DNA from: Pseudomonadota bacterium
Lineage (GTDB): Bacteria > Pseudomonadota > Alphaproteobacteria > Azospirillales > Azospirillaceae
Assembly (NCBI GenBank): GCA_023423695.1
Contig: JAFAFA010000073.1
Coordinates: 180,344-244,343 of the forward strand
Length of the DNA stretch: 64,000 bases
Direction of reading: 5' to 3'
The translations under genes were made by a program, and so were the position numbers. Within the stretch, counting starts at the first letter, position 1. Every line of letters begins with the position of its first letter. This document shows positions 26,627 through 35,305 of the stretch, piece after piece. A model generated the notes under the pieces. It saw nothing but the letters and a program-made list of their open reading frames with translations, did not search any database and was not told the origin of the DNA.

Positions 26627-27841
26627 ATGTCCGCGCCCCCTACCGCGCAGCAGCCTCCCCTGGTCACCCCCGCGGTCGCCGACAGCCCGCTCATGCCGGG
26701 CAAGCGCGTGCGTCTGGCGGTGGACCGGCCGATGCGGCTGGACAGCGGCGTGGAGATCGGCGGCTTCCAGATCGCCTACCAGACCTACGGCACGCTGAAC
26801 GCCGACAAGTCCAACGCGATCTTCATCTGCCACGCCCTGACCGGCGACCATTTCGTGGTGGAGAAGCACCCCGTCACCGGCAAGCCGGGCTGGTGGGAAA
26901 TGCTGGTCGGACCCGGCAAGCCGGTGGACACCGACCGCTACTTCGTCATCTGCTCCAACGTGCTGGGCGGCTGCCTGGGCAGCACCGGGCCGAAGGACAT
27001 CGACCCCGCCACCGGCCAGCCCTATGGCCTGTCCTTCCCGGTGGTGACCATCGGCGACATGGTGCGGGCACAGAAGCTGCTGGTCGAGCATCTGGGCGTC
27101 GAGAAGCTGTTCTGCGTCATCGGCGGCTCGATGGGCGGGATGCAGGTGCTGCAATGGGCGGTGGCCTATCCCGAATCGGTGTTCGCCGCGGTGCCCATCG
27201 CCACGGCGGCCCGCCATTCGGCGCAGAACATCGCCTTCCACGAAGTCGGGCGCCAGGCGATCATGGCCGACCCGAACTGGCGCGGCGGAAACTACCTGCT
27301 GGAGGGCACCAAGCCGGAGGCCGGTCTGGCCGTCGCCCGCATGGCGGCGCACATCACCTACCTGTCGGAAGCGGCGCTGCACCGCAAGTTCGGCCGCAAC
27401 CTGCAGGACCGCAAGGCGGTCACCTACGGCTTCGACGCCGATTTCCAGGTGGAAAGCTACCTGCGCTACCAGGGTGCCGCCTTCGTCGAACGGTTCGACG
27501 CCAACTCCTACCTCTACATCACGCGGGCGATGGACTACTTCGACCTCGCCGCCGATGCCGGGGGCACGCTGGCGAACGCCTTCCGGCCGGGGGGCAGGAC
27601 GACGCCGGTGCGCTTCTGCCTTGCCAGCTTCTCCAGCGACTGGCTGTTCCCGACCTCGGAATCGCGGGCCATCGTGCATGCGCTGAATGCCGTCGCCGCC
27701 AATGTCAGCTTCGTGGAGATCGAGACCGACAAGGGCCACGACGCCTTCCTGCTGGACGAGCCGGAGTTCCATCAGGTCATCCACGGCTTCCTGGAGGGCT
27801 GCGCCGAGCATCGCGGCCTGTCCGCCCGCCGCGCGCGCTGA
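26627..27841 (+). CDS. metX: Homoserine O-acetyltransferase MetX
   Basis: A 404-residue alpha/beta hydrolase of the MetX family that activates homoserine with an acyl group (acetyl or succinyl from CoA) in methionine synthesis. Visible are CHALTGDHF, the nucleophile elbow GGSMGGMQVLQWA, and the late Asp/His segments (SSDWLFPTSES and DKGHDAFLLDEP). The ATG at 26627 begins MSAPPTAQQPP with AAGG upstream; the frame is open far 5' (to 25517), but that part is antisense to chorismate mutase. metW follows 20 bases later. Confidence 0.96.
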   Translation: MSAPPTAQQPPLVTPAVADSPLMPGKRVRLAVDRPMRLDSGVEIGGFQIAYQTYGTLNADKSNAIFICHALTGDHFVVEKHPVTGKPGWWEMLVGPGKPVDTDRYFVICSNVLGGCLGSTGPKDIDPATGQPYGLSFPVVTIGDMVRAQKLLVEHLGVEKLFCVIGGSMGGMQVLQWAVAYPESVFAAVPIATAARHSAQNIAFHEVGRQAIMADPNWRGGNYLLEGTKPEAGLAVARMAAHITYLSEAALHRKFGRNLQDRKAVTYGFDADFQVESYLRYQGAAFVERFDANSYLYITRAMDYFDLAADAGGTLANAFRPGGRTTPVRFCLASFSSDWLFPTSESRAIVHALNAVAANVSFVEIETDKGHDAFLLDEPEFHQVIHGFLEGCAEHRGLSARRAR

Positions 27842-27861
27842 TTGGGGCAGAACGACCGACC

Positions 27862-28473
27862 ATGGTGGACATTCGCGACGACCTGAAGCTGATCGCCGAG
27901 ATGGTGGAGCCGAACAGCCGGGTGCTGGACGTCGGCTGCGGCGACGGCGCCCTGCTGGATTATCTGGCCCATGCCAAGAACGTCGACGGGCGCGGCATCG
28001 AACTCAGCATGGATGGCGTGCGGCAATGCGTGGCGCATGGCCTGTCGGTGATCCAGGGCGATGCCGAGACCGACCTGAAGGACTATCCGGCCGACGCCTT
28101 CGACTACGTCATCCTGGGCCAGACGCTGCAGGCGATGCGGCAGCCGCGCGACGTGCTGCAGATGATGTGCCGCATCGGCCGCCGCGCCATCGTGTCGGTT
28201 CCCAATTTCGGCTATTGGCGGGTGAGGCTGCAGCTGTTGCTGACCGGACGCATGCCGGTGACGGAAAAGCTGGGCTACCAGTGGTGGGAAACGCCCAACA
28301 TCCATTTCTGCACGCTGCGCGATTTCGTCGTGCTGACCGAGGAATTGGGCATCACCATCGAGCAGACGCGCATCCTCGACCATGTGGGCCGGGTCACCAG
28401 CCACGCCCATTCCGGCTTCGCCAACCTGTTGGGCGAACAGGGCGTCTTCCTGCTGAAACGCAACGGGAACTGA
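27862..28473 (+). CDS. metW: MetW methyltransferase-fold protein
   Basis: A 203-residue class I methyltransferase-fold protein. The SAM-binding motif is RVLDVGCGDGALLDYL, followed by GIELSMDGVRQCVAHGL and the MetW block VSVPNFGYWRVRLQLLLTGRMPVT. MetW is encoded with metX in many proteobacteria and is needed for full homoserine acyltransferase activity in some; its exact chemistry is unsettled. The start at 27862 is 20 bases after metX. Confidence 0.95.
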   Translation: MVDIRDDLKLIAEMVEPNSRVLDVGCGDGALLDYLAHAKNVDGRGIELSMDGVRQCVAHGLSVIQGDAETDLKDYPADAFDYVILGQTLQAMRQPRDVLQMMCRIGRRAIVSVPNFGYWRVRLQLLLTGRMPVTEKLGYQWWETPNIHFCTLRDFVVLTEELGITIEQTRILDHVGRVTSHAHSGFANLLGEQGVFLLKRNGN

Positions 28474-28493
28474 GTTTATTCGGCGTGCAGGCG

Positions 28494-28519
28494 GGAACCT
28501 TCCGCCTCACATTGTTGTT
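28494..28519 (+). promoter_or_regulatory. EcfG-type general stress promoter candidate
   Basis: GGAAC at 28494-28498 and TGTT at 28516-28519, 17 bases apart, fit the alphaproteobacterial EcfG consensus (GGAAC, 16-17 bases, CGTT) with one change. It is 32 bases ahead of the DUF3072 gene, and the ribosome binding site GAGAGG follows. Confidence 0.5.
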
Positions 28520-28551
28520 CATGATACGTTCCTTTTTGAGAGGTACGGATC

Positions 28552-28803
28552 ATGACCGCCAAGCATTCGACCGATTCCCGCGACCAGTCGCACGAGAATC
28601 CGAAAACCGGCGCCGACACGTCCAACCGGGACAAGAACCCCGACGACTGGACCACCGGCGACGAGCCGATGACCGGCGCCCAGGCCTCCTATCTGAAGAC
28701 GCTGAGCGAAGAGGCCGGCGAATCCTTCGACGACGGCCTGACCAAGGCGGAGGCCTCCAAACGGATCGATGCGCTGCAGGACAAGACCGGTCGGGGGAAG
28801 TGA
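28552..28803 (+). CDS. DUF3072 small hydrophilic protein
   Basis: An 83-residue hydrophilic protein with a disordered first half (DQSHENPKTGADTSN) and the DUF3072 core MTGAQASYLKTLSEEAGESFDDGLTKAEASKRIDALQ, a SAP/lysine-rich helical pattern. Function unknown. The GGAAC promoter ahead of it suggests induction in the general stress response. GAGAGG lies 10 bases before the ATG. Confidence 0.85.
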   Translation: MTAKHSTDSRDQSHENPKTGADTSNRDKNPDDWTTGDEPMTGAQASYLKTLSEEAGESFDDGLTKAEASKRIDALQDKTGRGK

Positions 28804-28837
28804 TATCGGATTCACGCCTCCCGCGCCGTGGAAGAAT

Positions 28838-28862
28838 CCCCTCTCCCCCCGGGGAGAGGGGG
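28838..28862. repeat. Palindromic repeat between small genes
   Basis: Arms CCCCTCTCCCC and GGGGAGAGGGG make an 11-base-pair hairpin with a 2-base centre. Same type as at 8725 and 31522. Confidence 0.75.
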
Positions 28863-28942
28863 ATATGCACCCCGTCGGCAACCTGCGGGCCTGTTGGGCT
28901 GTTACCCAGGGCGATACCGAATCCGAACGGAAGGGTCGCCCC

Positions 28943-29512
28943 ATGCTTCGCCCTGTCTTGCTTCTGCCCGCCGCATTGCTGCTGATGACCGGCACCGCCC
29001 TGGCCCAGACCGCGCCGGCACCCGGCGCCTCGGCCGATACCATGGCACAGGGCACCTCCCCGCCGCTGATGACGGCGCCGCGGCCGGACGACCAACCGAC
29101 CACCGGGCCGGTCGCCTCGCCGCCGGGCGTCAGCGGTGAGGCTCCGTCGCAGGAAATGCAGAACCAAGCCCCGCCAGCGGGCTCGCCGCCGGTGGCCGCC
29201 CTGCCCTCCGCCGCGCTAAACCCCGATCAGGCGCGGTCGATGGTGGGAACGGAACTGCGCACCCGCGACGGGCAGCCGGGCGGCCGCATCCTGGACTTCA
29301 CCCTCAGCCAGCCCGGCGACCGCATCGACCGCATCGTCGTCGCTCCGAACGACGTGCTCGGACTGGGCGAGAAGCTGGTGGCGGTGCCGGCCGGTGCGCT
29401 GACCAACGGCCCGGATGGGCCGGTCCTGGACATGGAGCAGGCCGACCTCGGCAAGGCACCGGCCTTCGCCTATGGCAGCCAGCCGACGGTAACCCGCCCC
29501 GACGGCCAATAA
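28943..29512 (+). CDS. Secreted PRC-barrel domain protein
   Basis: A 189-residue protein with a signal peptide (MLRPVLLLPAALLLMTGTALAQ), a 75-residue Pro/Ala-rich linker and a C-terminal PRC-barrel domain (ARSMVGTELRTRDGQPGGRILDFTLSQPGDRIDRIVVAP). PRC-barrel proteins of this secreted type are common in alphaproteobacteria and are often stress-related, but the role is unknown. GGAAGG 8 bases before the ATG at 28943 supports the start. Confidence 0.85.
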   Translation: MLRPVLLLPAALLLMTGTALAQTAPAPGASADTMAQGTSPPLMTAPRPDDQPTTGPVASPPGVSGEAPSQEMQNQAPPAGSPPVAALPSAALNPDQARSMVGTELRTRDGQPGGRILDFTLSQPGDRIDRIVVAPNDVLGLGEKLVAVPAGALTNGPDGPVLDMEQADLGKAPAFAYGSQPTVTRPDGQ

Positions 29513-29529
29513 AGCGGACGAGCTGCGGC

Positions 29530-30942
29530 TCAGGCAGCCGGGCGGCGGCGGAAGAGGCCGGTCAGGCAGGCGAAGGCGCACAGCCCTGCGCCCAGCCACA
29601 GCACCGCGACGCTGCCGTCCGCCTTGCCCACCGCGCTGAATACCAGCCCGACCGTGGCGGCACCCAGCGTCTGGCCCAACAGGCGGCCGGTCGCCTGGAT
29701 GCCGCTGGCGCCGCCGCTGCGCTCCTTCGGCGCGCTGCTGACCAGCACCTTGTTGTTCGGAGTCTGGAACAGGCCGAAACCGAAGCCGGCCAGCGCCATG
29801 CGCCACACCACATCCAGCGTCGACGGATCGGGCGGCAGCAGCGCCATCAGCGCCAGTCCAGCAGCGAACAGCGCCAAGCCGGCCGCCGCAAGGCGCGTCG
29901 GCTCATAGCGGTCGGCGAGCCGGCCCGAGATCGGTGCCACCAGCGCCACCATCAGCGGCCAGGGAGTCATCAGCAGCCCGGATTCGGCCAATGACCGGTG
30001 CAGCACGTCCTCGAAGAAGAAGGGCATCGCCACGAAGACGATGTTCTGCGAGGCGAAGGAGCAGACCGACGTCACCACCGTCAGGGCGAAGACCGGCCGG
30101 CGCAGCAGATCGACCGGCAGCAGCGGCGCCGACTGCGACAGCTCCCGCCGCACCAGCGTCACCCCCAGGACCAGCGCGCCCGCGAGTTGCGCCGCGACCA
30201 GCCAGCCGGGCTGACTGCCGTCCACCCCCTTGAAGCCGATGATCAGCAAGCCGAGCATACCGGCGTTCAACAGGGCGCTCACCCAGTCGAAGCGGTGGCC
30301 TGCAGGGGTGGACGCCGGCATCGCCCGCGCCGCCACCGCCAGCGCCGCCAGCCCCAGCGGCACGTTGACGGCGAACAGCCAGGGCCAGGAGGCGACCGAC
30401 AGGATCAGCGCCGCAAGGCTCGGTCCCGCCGCGGAGGATACGGCGACGATCATCGCGTTGTAGCCGACCCCGCGCCCTAGATGGGTGGATGGATAGATGT
30501 GGCGGACCAGCGCCAGATTGACGCTCATGATCCCAGCGCCGCCGATGCCCTGCAGGACACGCGCAGCGGTCAGGACCGGCAGGCTGGGCGACAGCGCGCA
30601 GGCCAGCGACGCCACCGTGAAGACGGCCAGTCCGCACCAGTAGACCTTGCGGTAGCCGATGATGTCGCCCAGCGAGGCCAGCGGGAATAGCGAGACGGTG
30701 ACCGCCAGCTGATAGGCGTTGACCACCCAGATCGCGCCTGCGGCATCCACCCCGAATTCGCGCTGGATCGTCGGCAGGGCGATGTTGGCGACCACCCCGT
30801 CCAGCACCGCCATGATCAGCGCGACGGTCATCGCCGCCATCGCCCAATAGCGTTGCGGCACCGGCAGGCCGTCGGCGGCGACCGGCGGCTTCGGGACTGC
30901 GGACGGGGCGGCGGAGACGGTCGGCATGGGGGGAGTGGACAT
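29530..30942 (-). CDS. MFS drug/solute exporter, DHA2 (EmrB/QacA) type
   Basis: A protein of about 470 residues with 14 predicted helices. DHA2 motifs are present: LDGVVANIALPTIQREFG (motif D1), WVVNAYQLA, LGDIIGYRKVYW (motif A) and ARVLQGIGGAGIM (motif B). It exchanges protons for toxic compounds or metabolites across the inner membrane. A Pro/Ala-rich lead of about 30 residues precedes helix 1. An ATG at 30954 is an equally possible start; neither has a good ribosome binding site. It converges with the PRC-barrel gene. Confidence 0.92.
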   Translation of the reverse strand: MSTPPMPTVSAAPSAVPKPPVAADGLPVPQRYWAMAAMTVALIMAVLDGVVANIALPTIQREFGVDAAGAIWVVNAYQLAVTVSLFPLASLGDIIGYRKVYWCGLAVFTVASLACALSPSLPVLTAARVLQGIGGAGIMSVNLALVRHIYPSTHLGRGVGYNAMIVAVSSAAGPSLAALILSVASWPWLFAVNVPLGLAALAVAARAMPASTPAGHRFDWVSALLNAGMLGLLIIGFKGVDGSQPGWLVAAQLAGALVLGVTLVRRELSQSAPLLPVDLLRRPVFALTVVTSVCSFASQNIVFVAMPFFFEDVLHRSLAESGLLMTPWPLMVALVAPISGRLADRYEPTRLAAAGLALFAAGLALMALLPPDPSTLDVVWRMALAGFGFGLFQTPNNKVLVSSAPKERSGGASGIQATGRLLGQTLGAATVGLVFSAVGKADGSVAVLWLGAGLCAFACLTGLFRRRPAA

Positions 30943-31040
30943 GACCGTCAGCATAGAGGCCGACCGCTATTGCGCGGTCGCAGCAATTTCGCATGAAAGC
31001 ATTGCGGAAGCCGAGCGCGCCGGTGGGACACTGTCAGACC

Positions 31041-31065
31041 GGAACCCCTCTCCCGTCCTCCTGTT
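31041..31065 (+). promoter_or_regulatory. EcfG-type general stress promoter candidate
   Basis: GGAAC at 31041-31045 and TGTT at 31062-31065 with a 16-base spacer, 37 bases ahead of a pair of small hydrophilic protein genes. Same -35 and -10 words as the element at 28494. Confidence 0.5.
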
Positions 31066-31101
31066 GGAATGGGACGCGAGCCAACCCAAAGGAGCGCCAC
31101 C

Positions 31102-31287
31102 ATGACCAAGCACATCCCGCCTGTTCCGCCCGAGGGCCGCAGCGACAAGGGTCCCGGCGAGCCGGCAACCAGCGCCACGCCGGACGACGGTACCAGCAAC
31201 CGCGGCGCCCCCAACACCAAGGAACAGGGCCAGCCCGGCAACACCCGGCAGAACACCACCCATCAAGGCTACCAGCAGGATCGGTGA
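31102..31287 (+). CDS. Small disordered hydrophilic protein (first of pair)
   Basis: A 61-residue protein with almost no hydrophobic residues, rich in Pro, Gly, Asn, Gln and Thr (PPEGRSDKGPGEPATSATPDD), predicted disordered. AAAGGAG precedes the ATG at 31102 at good spacing, and a GGAAC promoter lies further up, so expression under stress is likely. Proteins of this composition can act as hydrophilins; the function here is not known. The second small gene begins 3 bases after its stop. Confidence 0.75.
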   Translation: MTKHIPPVPPEGRSDKGPGEPATSATPDDGTSNRGAPNTKEQGQPGNTRQNTTHQGYQQDR

Positions 31288-31290
31288 GGC

Positions 31291-31488
31291 ATGACCAAGC
31301 GCAATGAGGCGACCGACCGCCACCATGGCGGTCCCGGCAGCAGCCAGCAGAACGCCGACAAGCCGTCGGCGACGCAGGAAAAGCACCCGCATCCGGGCGA
31401 ACCGACCAACGGCCGCCAGTCCGGCAGTTCCAGCGGCGGCGGCGAACGCGACCTCCACCACACGCATGATCCGAAGACGAAGCGGTAG
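31291..31488 (+). CDS. Small disordered hydrophilic protein (second of pair)
   Basis: A 65-residue protein that shares composition and the MTK start with its neighbour: Gln/Asn/His/Ser/Gly-rich (RHHGGPGSSQQNADKPS), no hydrophobic core, basic C-terminus (DPKTKR). It follows the first gene after 3 bases and is surely in the same transcript. No family recognised. The two may descend from a tandem duplication, but similarity is only in composition. Confidence 0.7.
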   Translation: MTKRNEATDRHHGGPGSSQQNADKPSATQEKHPHPGEPTNGRQSGSSSGGGERDLHHTHDPKTKR

Positions 31489-31521
31489 GACGCGGCTGTA
31501 ACGCCCTCTCCCTCAGGGGAT

Positions 31522-31637
31522 TCTCCCTCTCCCCCCCGGGGAGAGGGTCGGGGTGAGGGGAATCACATGCCGGACTTTTGTGAGAATCCTCGCGACGCTT
31601 CCCCCTCACCCTAACCCTCTCCCCGGGGGGAGAGGGG
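31522..31637. repeat. Inverted pair of palindromic repeats
   Basis: Two palindrome copies, 31525-31560 and 31601-31637, are inverted relative to each other, each with the flank that reads AGGGTCGGGGTGAGGGG or its reverse (CCCCTCACCCTAACCCT). The block can fold into a long hairpin between the small-protein pair and the convergent cueR gene and probably ends transcription both ways. Confidence 0.75.
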
Positions 31638-31663
31638 ATATTGGGCGGGAGAGGGAGTCCTCT

Positions 31664-32062
31664 CTACGACGACAAATCCTTCAGGATCGGGCATTCCGGC
31701 CGCTCGTCGCCGTGGCAGGCGTCGGCAAGCTCATGCAGCGTGTCGCGCATCGCCTGCAACTCGGCGATCTTGGACTCCAGTTCGTCGATGTGCTGCAGCG
31801 CGATCCGCTTCACCTCGGAACTGCAGCGCGTGCGGTCCTGCCACAGCCCGACCAGCTTCTGGATCCGCTCGATCCCGAACCCCAAGGTCCGCGCCCGCTT
31901 GACGAAGCGCAGCACATTGACGTCGGTGCCGCTGTAGACGCGGTAGCCCGACGCCGTCCGCCCGGCCTCGGGGATCAGGCCGATGGACTCGTAATAGCGG
32001 ATCAGCTTGGCATTCACGCCGGAGGCCTTGGCGGCGTCGCCGATGGTCATGCCGTCCTTCAT
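31664..32062 (-). CDS. cueR: Copper-responsive MerR-family regulator CueR
   Basis: A 132-residue MerR-family activator. A helix-turn-helix (MTIGDAAKASGVNAKLIRYYESIGLI) is followed by the dimer helix and a C-terminal metal-binding loop with two Cys eight residues apart (ACHGDERPEC), matching the CueR Cu(I) site. It activates copA by twisting a 19-base spacer promoter. Its ATG overlaps the copA stop by 4 bases, so regulator and pump are co-transcribed and CueR probably controls its own level. Confidence 0.93.
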   Translation of the reverse strand: MKDGMTIGDAAKASGVNAKLIRYYESIGLIPEAGRTASGYRVYSGTDVNVLRFVKRARTLGFGIERIQKLVGLWQDRTRCSSEVKRIALQHIDELESKIAELQAMRDTLHELADACHGDERPECPILKDLSS

Positions 32063-34512
32063 CGCAGATCCTCCCTTTTCGGCGGCGTCCAGCCGCGCAG
32101 GGTCAGGGCGTTCACCACCACGCTGACCGAGCTGAGCGCCATCGCCGCCCCGGCCAGCACCGGGCTTAGATTGCCCGATGCCGCCAGCGGAATGCCGATC
32201 ACGTTGTAGGCGAAGGCCCAGAACAGCCCCTGCCGGATCTTCGAATAGGTCCGCCGCGACACGTCGATGGCTCCCGCGACCAGCCGCGGGTCACCGCGCA
32301 TCAGGGTGACGCCGGCGCTGTGCATCGCCACGTCGGTGCCGGTCGCCATGGCGATCCCGACATCGGCAGCGGCGAGCGCCGGGGCGTCGTTGATGCCGTC
32401 GCCGACCATGCCGACATGCTTCCCCTCCCCCTTCAGCGTCGCGACCACGGCGGCCTTGTCGCCGGGCAGCACCTCGGCGAACACCCGCTCGATGCCCAGC
32501 GCCGCGGCGACGGAACGGGCGGCGCCCCAGCCGTCGCCGGTCACCATCACCGGTTCCACCCCCTGCGCTTTCAGAGACGCGACGGCGGCAACGGCGCTCT
32601 CCTTCACCGTGTCGCCGAAGGCGACGAGGCCCAGCAGGCGCGGCGAAGCGCCGACCTCCATCAGCCAGGACAGGGTGCGGCCGCTTGCGGCCAGCGCCTC
32701 AGCCTGGGCGGCAAGAGCGCCCGGCTGAAGACCCGCTTCCTCCACTGCGCGGGCGTTGCCGAGCTGCAGCCGCCGTCCCGCCACCGTGCCGGCGACGCCG
32801 CGTCCGGCAAGCGCGCGGAAGTCGCTCAGCGGCTCCGGCGCCATGCCCGCCGCCGTAGCCCGCTCCCGCAGCGCATGGGCGAGCGGATGCTCGCTGCCGG
32901 CCTGGAGCGCGGCGGCGAGGCGCAGCAGGGTCGCGCCGTCAACATCATCGGCTGGGATCAGGTCGGTGACCTGCGGCTTGCCTTCCGTCAGGGTGCCGGT
33001 CTTGTCGAAGGCAATGGCGGTCAGGGCATGGGCGCGCTCCAGCGCCTCGGCGTCCTTGATGAGAATGCCGTGGCGGGCAGCGACCCCGGTGCCGACCATG
33101 ATCGCGGTCGGCGTCGCCAGCCCCAGAGCGCAGGGGCAGGCGATGACCAACACCGACACCGCGGTGACGACGGCCGCCTCCAGGTCGCCGCCGACGATCC
33201 ACCAGCCGGCGAAGGTCAGCGCCGCCACCACCAGCACCGCCGGAACGAACACCGCGCTGACCCGGTCGACCAGCCGCTGGATCGGTGCCTTGGACGCCTG
33301 GGCGCCCTCCACCATGCGGACGATCTGCGCCAGCATGGTCTCGGTGCCGACCGCCGTGGTCTCCACCACCAGCAAGCCGTCGCCGTTGATAGAACCGCCG
33401 GTGACGCGGGCGCCCGGCTCCTTGTCGACCGGGAGGCTCTCGCCGGTCAGCATCGATTCGTCGACGCCGCCGGAGCCCTCGACCACCCGGCCATCGACCG
33501 GCACCCGCTCGCCGGGGCGGACCACCACATGGTCGCCGACGCGCACGCGCTCCACCGGCACCTCGGATTCCACGCCGTCGCGGCGCAGCCGGGCGGTGGC
33601 CGGCCTCAGGTCCATCAGCGCGCGGATCGCCGCCGCGGTCTGCCCCTTGGCCCGCGCCTCCAGCCATTTGCCGAGCAGCACGAAGGTGATGAGGACGGAG
33701 GAAGCTTCGAAGTAGAGGTGCGGCTCATGTCCACCATGGGCCGTCAGCATCAGGTAGAGGCTGAGCCCCCAGGCCGCCGAGGTGCCGAGCGCCACCAGCA
33801 GGTCCATGTTGCCGGAGCCGGCGCGCACGGCGTTCCAGCCGGCGCGGTAGAAGCGCGCGCCCAGCCAGAACTGCACGATGCTGGCGAGGATCAGCTGCAC
33901 CCAGCCCGGAAGCATCCAGTCCACGCCGAACGGGTCGCCGACCATGCCGGCCAGCAGCGGCAGCGACAGGGCCGAGGCGATCAGCACATGGCGCAGGTCG
34001 CGCCGGCCACGGTCGGCCCGCGCCTCCTCCTCCGCCTGCTCGCCGCCTTGGGCGACGGGGGCGGCGCCGTAACCGGCCTTCTCCACCGCGGCGACCAGAT
34101 CGGCGCTGTCGAGGCTGCCGGCGAAGGCGACGACATGGGCGCGCTCGGTGGCCAGATTGACCGTGGCGGACTCGACGCCCGGCAGCCGGCCCAGCGCCTT
34201 CTCAACCCGGCCGGCGCAGGAGGCGCAGGTCATGCCGGTGACCGACAGGTCGTACTCCCGCCGCTCCGCATGGAAGCCGGCGGCCTCGACCGCTTCGGCC
34301 GCGGCCTTGGCGTCGGGCGGGCCGGCGAAGGTCAGCCGCGCCCGTTCCGTCGCCAGATTGACCGCAACGGCGGTGACGCCCGGCACCCGCCCCAGCGCCT
34401 TCTCCACCCGCCGGACGCAGGAGGCGCAGGTCATCCCCGACACGCCGAGATCGAGGTCGGTCGGGGGTGCGGTTCCGGTCGGTGCGGTACTGCCGTGCTG
34501 GGTCGTGGTCAT
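32059..34512 (-). CDS. copA: Cu(I)-exporting P-type ATPase CopA
   Basis: An 817-residue P1B-type ATPase that pumps cytoplasmic Cu(I) out across the inner membrane. Two N-terminal heavy-metal domains each have GMTCASC (near residues 29 and 100). Then come the A-domain (TGES), the CPC membrane motif (ACPCALGLATPTA), DKTGTLTEG with the phosphorylated Asp, the HP motif (SEHPLAHAL) and MVGDGINDAPAL. AAGGAG is 7 bases before the ATG at 34512; the frame is open further 5' but that region holds the promoter. Confidence 0.97.
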   Translation of the reverse strand: MTTTQHGSTAPTGTAPPTDLDLGVSGMTCASCVRRVEKALGRVPGVTAVAVNLATERARLTFAGPPDAKAAAEAVEAAGFHAERREYDLSVTGMTCASCAGRVEKALGRLPGVESATVNLATERAHVVAFAGSLDSADLVAAVEKAGYGAAPVAQGGEQAEEEARADRGRRDLRHVLIASALSLPLLAGMVGDPFGVDWMLPGWVQLILASIVQFWLGARFYRAGWNAVRAGSGNMDLLVALGTSAAWGLSLYLMLTAHGGHEPHLYFEASSVLITFVLLGKWLEARAKGQTAAAIRALMDLRPATARLRRDGVESEVPVERVRVGDHVVVRPGERVPVDGRVVEGSGGVDESMLTGESLPVDKEPGARVTGGSINGDGLLVVETTAVGTETMLAQIVRMVEGAQASKAPIQRLVDRVSAVFVPAVLVVAALTFAGWWIVGGDLEAAVVTAVSVLVIACPCALGLATPTAIMVGTGVAARHGILIKDAEALERAHALTAIAFDKTGTLTEGKPQVTDLIPADDVDGATLLRLAAALQAGSEHPLAHALRERATAAGMAPEPLSDFRALAGRGVAGTVAGRRLQLGNARAVEEAGLQPGALAAQAEALAASGRTLSWLMEVGASPRLLGLVAFGDTVKESAVAAVASLKAQGVEPVMVTGDGWGAARSVAAALGIERVFAEVLPGDKAAVVATLKGEGKHVGMVGDGINDAPALAAADVGIAMATGTDVAMHSAGVTLMRGDPRLVAGAIDVSRRTYSKIRQGLFWAFAYNVIGIPLAASGNLSPVLAGAAMALSSVSVVVNALTLRGWTPPKREDLR

Positions 34513-34546
34513 GCCGGTTCTCCTTCGATTCCTCTCGGCATGGAGT

Positions 34547-34577
34547 GATATGGGGCTTCCAACGATTGGAAGGTCAA
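34547..34577 (-). promoter_or_regulatory. CueR-controlled copA promoter
   Basis: On the minus strand TTGACC (34572-34577) and CATATC (34547-34552) are 19 bases apart, the over-long spacer typical of MerR-family promoters. The spacer holds a perfect dyad CTTCCAA-N3-TTGGAAG (34556-34572), matching CueR operators. It is 35 bases ahead of copA. The layout predicts copper-induced expression of copA-cueR. Confidence 0.85.
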
Positions 34578-34669
34578 GGGTTGATCGACGCAGATGTGCC
34601 GCCTCATGAACAAAAGACCCGGCGGGGCGTTCGTGTCCTGACCGCAAGCCAGAGGAAGGGACCGCCCCC

Positions 34670-35230
34670 TTGACCCGCCTGACCATCGCCGAGGCGCAGA
34701 ACCGCGTTTCCCGCATGCTGACCCATGACGTGGTCGAGGATCTGCGCGCCGTGGAGTACGAGACGCCCCCGCTGGCCGACGCCCCCTCCGCCACGCCGCT
34801 GACCGAGTTGCGGCGGGCGGAGGTCACCTTCAGCCACGCCCCCGGCTCGCCCGATTGCCTGTACCGCATCGGCGCCTTCGGCGATTCGCTGCTGATGCGG
34901 CTTCAACTGAATGTCTGGCGCTTCGTCGCGATCTATCAGGTGCCGGTGAAGGACCCCATCGACAGCAACACCATCGCCCCGCATTTCGAACGCTGGGCCA
35001 TCGGCGCCGGCCATGCCGGCTGGACCATCGGCTGGCGCGACGGCGTCGATCCGTGGAAGCAGGATGTCCGGGTGGTGGAGACCTACTGCTACGCCATGAT
35101 GCCCGAGAATTTCCTGGACGAGCCGCTGACCCAGCTCTACTGGCGCACCGACCTCTTGCAGATGACCCGCGCCTTCATGCTGGAGGCGCGGCGGATGGGC
35201 ATCCGGCTGTCGGCGCCCGACACCGTGTAG
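34670..35230 (+). CDS. Conserved-looking protein of unknown function
   Basis: A 186-residue soluble protein, probably starting at a TTG (34670) with AGAGGAAGGG upstream. It is Trp- and aromatic-rich (LYRIGAFGDSLLMRLQLNVWRFVAIYQV, HFERWAIGAGHAGWTIGWRDGVDPW) and has no signal peptide. I do not recognise the family. It is divergent from copA and followed by a TRIC-type membrane protein gene. An in-frame ATG further in (34714) would delete the first 15 residues. Confidence 0.7.
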   Translation: MTRLTIAEAQNRVSRMLTHDVVEDLRAVEYETPPLADAPSATPLTELRRAEVTFSHAPGSPDCLYRIGAFGDSLLMRLQLNVWRFVAIYQVPVKDPIDSNTIAPHFERWAIGAGHAGWTIGWRDGVDPWKQDVRVVETYCYAMMPENFLDEPLTQLYWRTDLLQMTRAFMLEARRMGIRLSAPDTV

Positions 35231-35305
35231 CACAGGTTTCGCTTGGCTCTGCGGGGATGCTGTGCTCAATCCATGGGCATTGCATTCCTCCGCCCGAGTC
35301 CCGCC

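Noticed and set aside
32320..34548. 742-residue plus-strand frame opposite copA
   Set aside because: Antisense to copA, dominated by Arg, Gly, His and Gln, with no recognisable domain.
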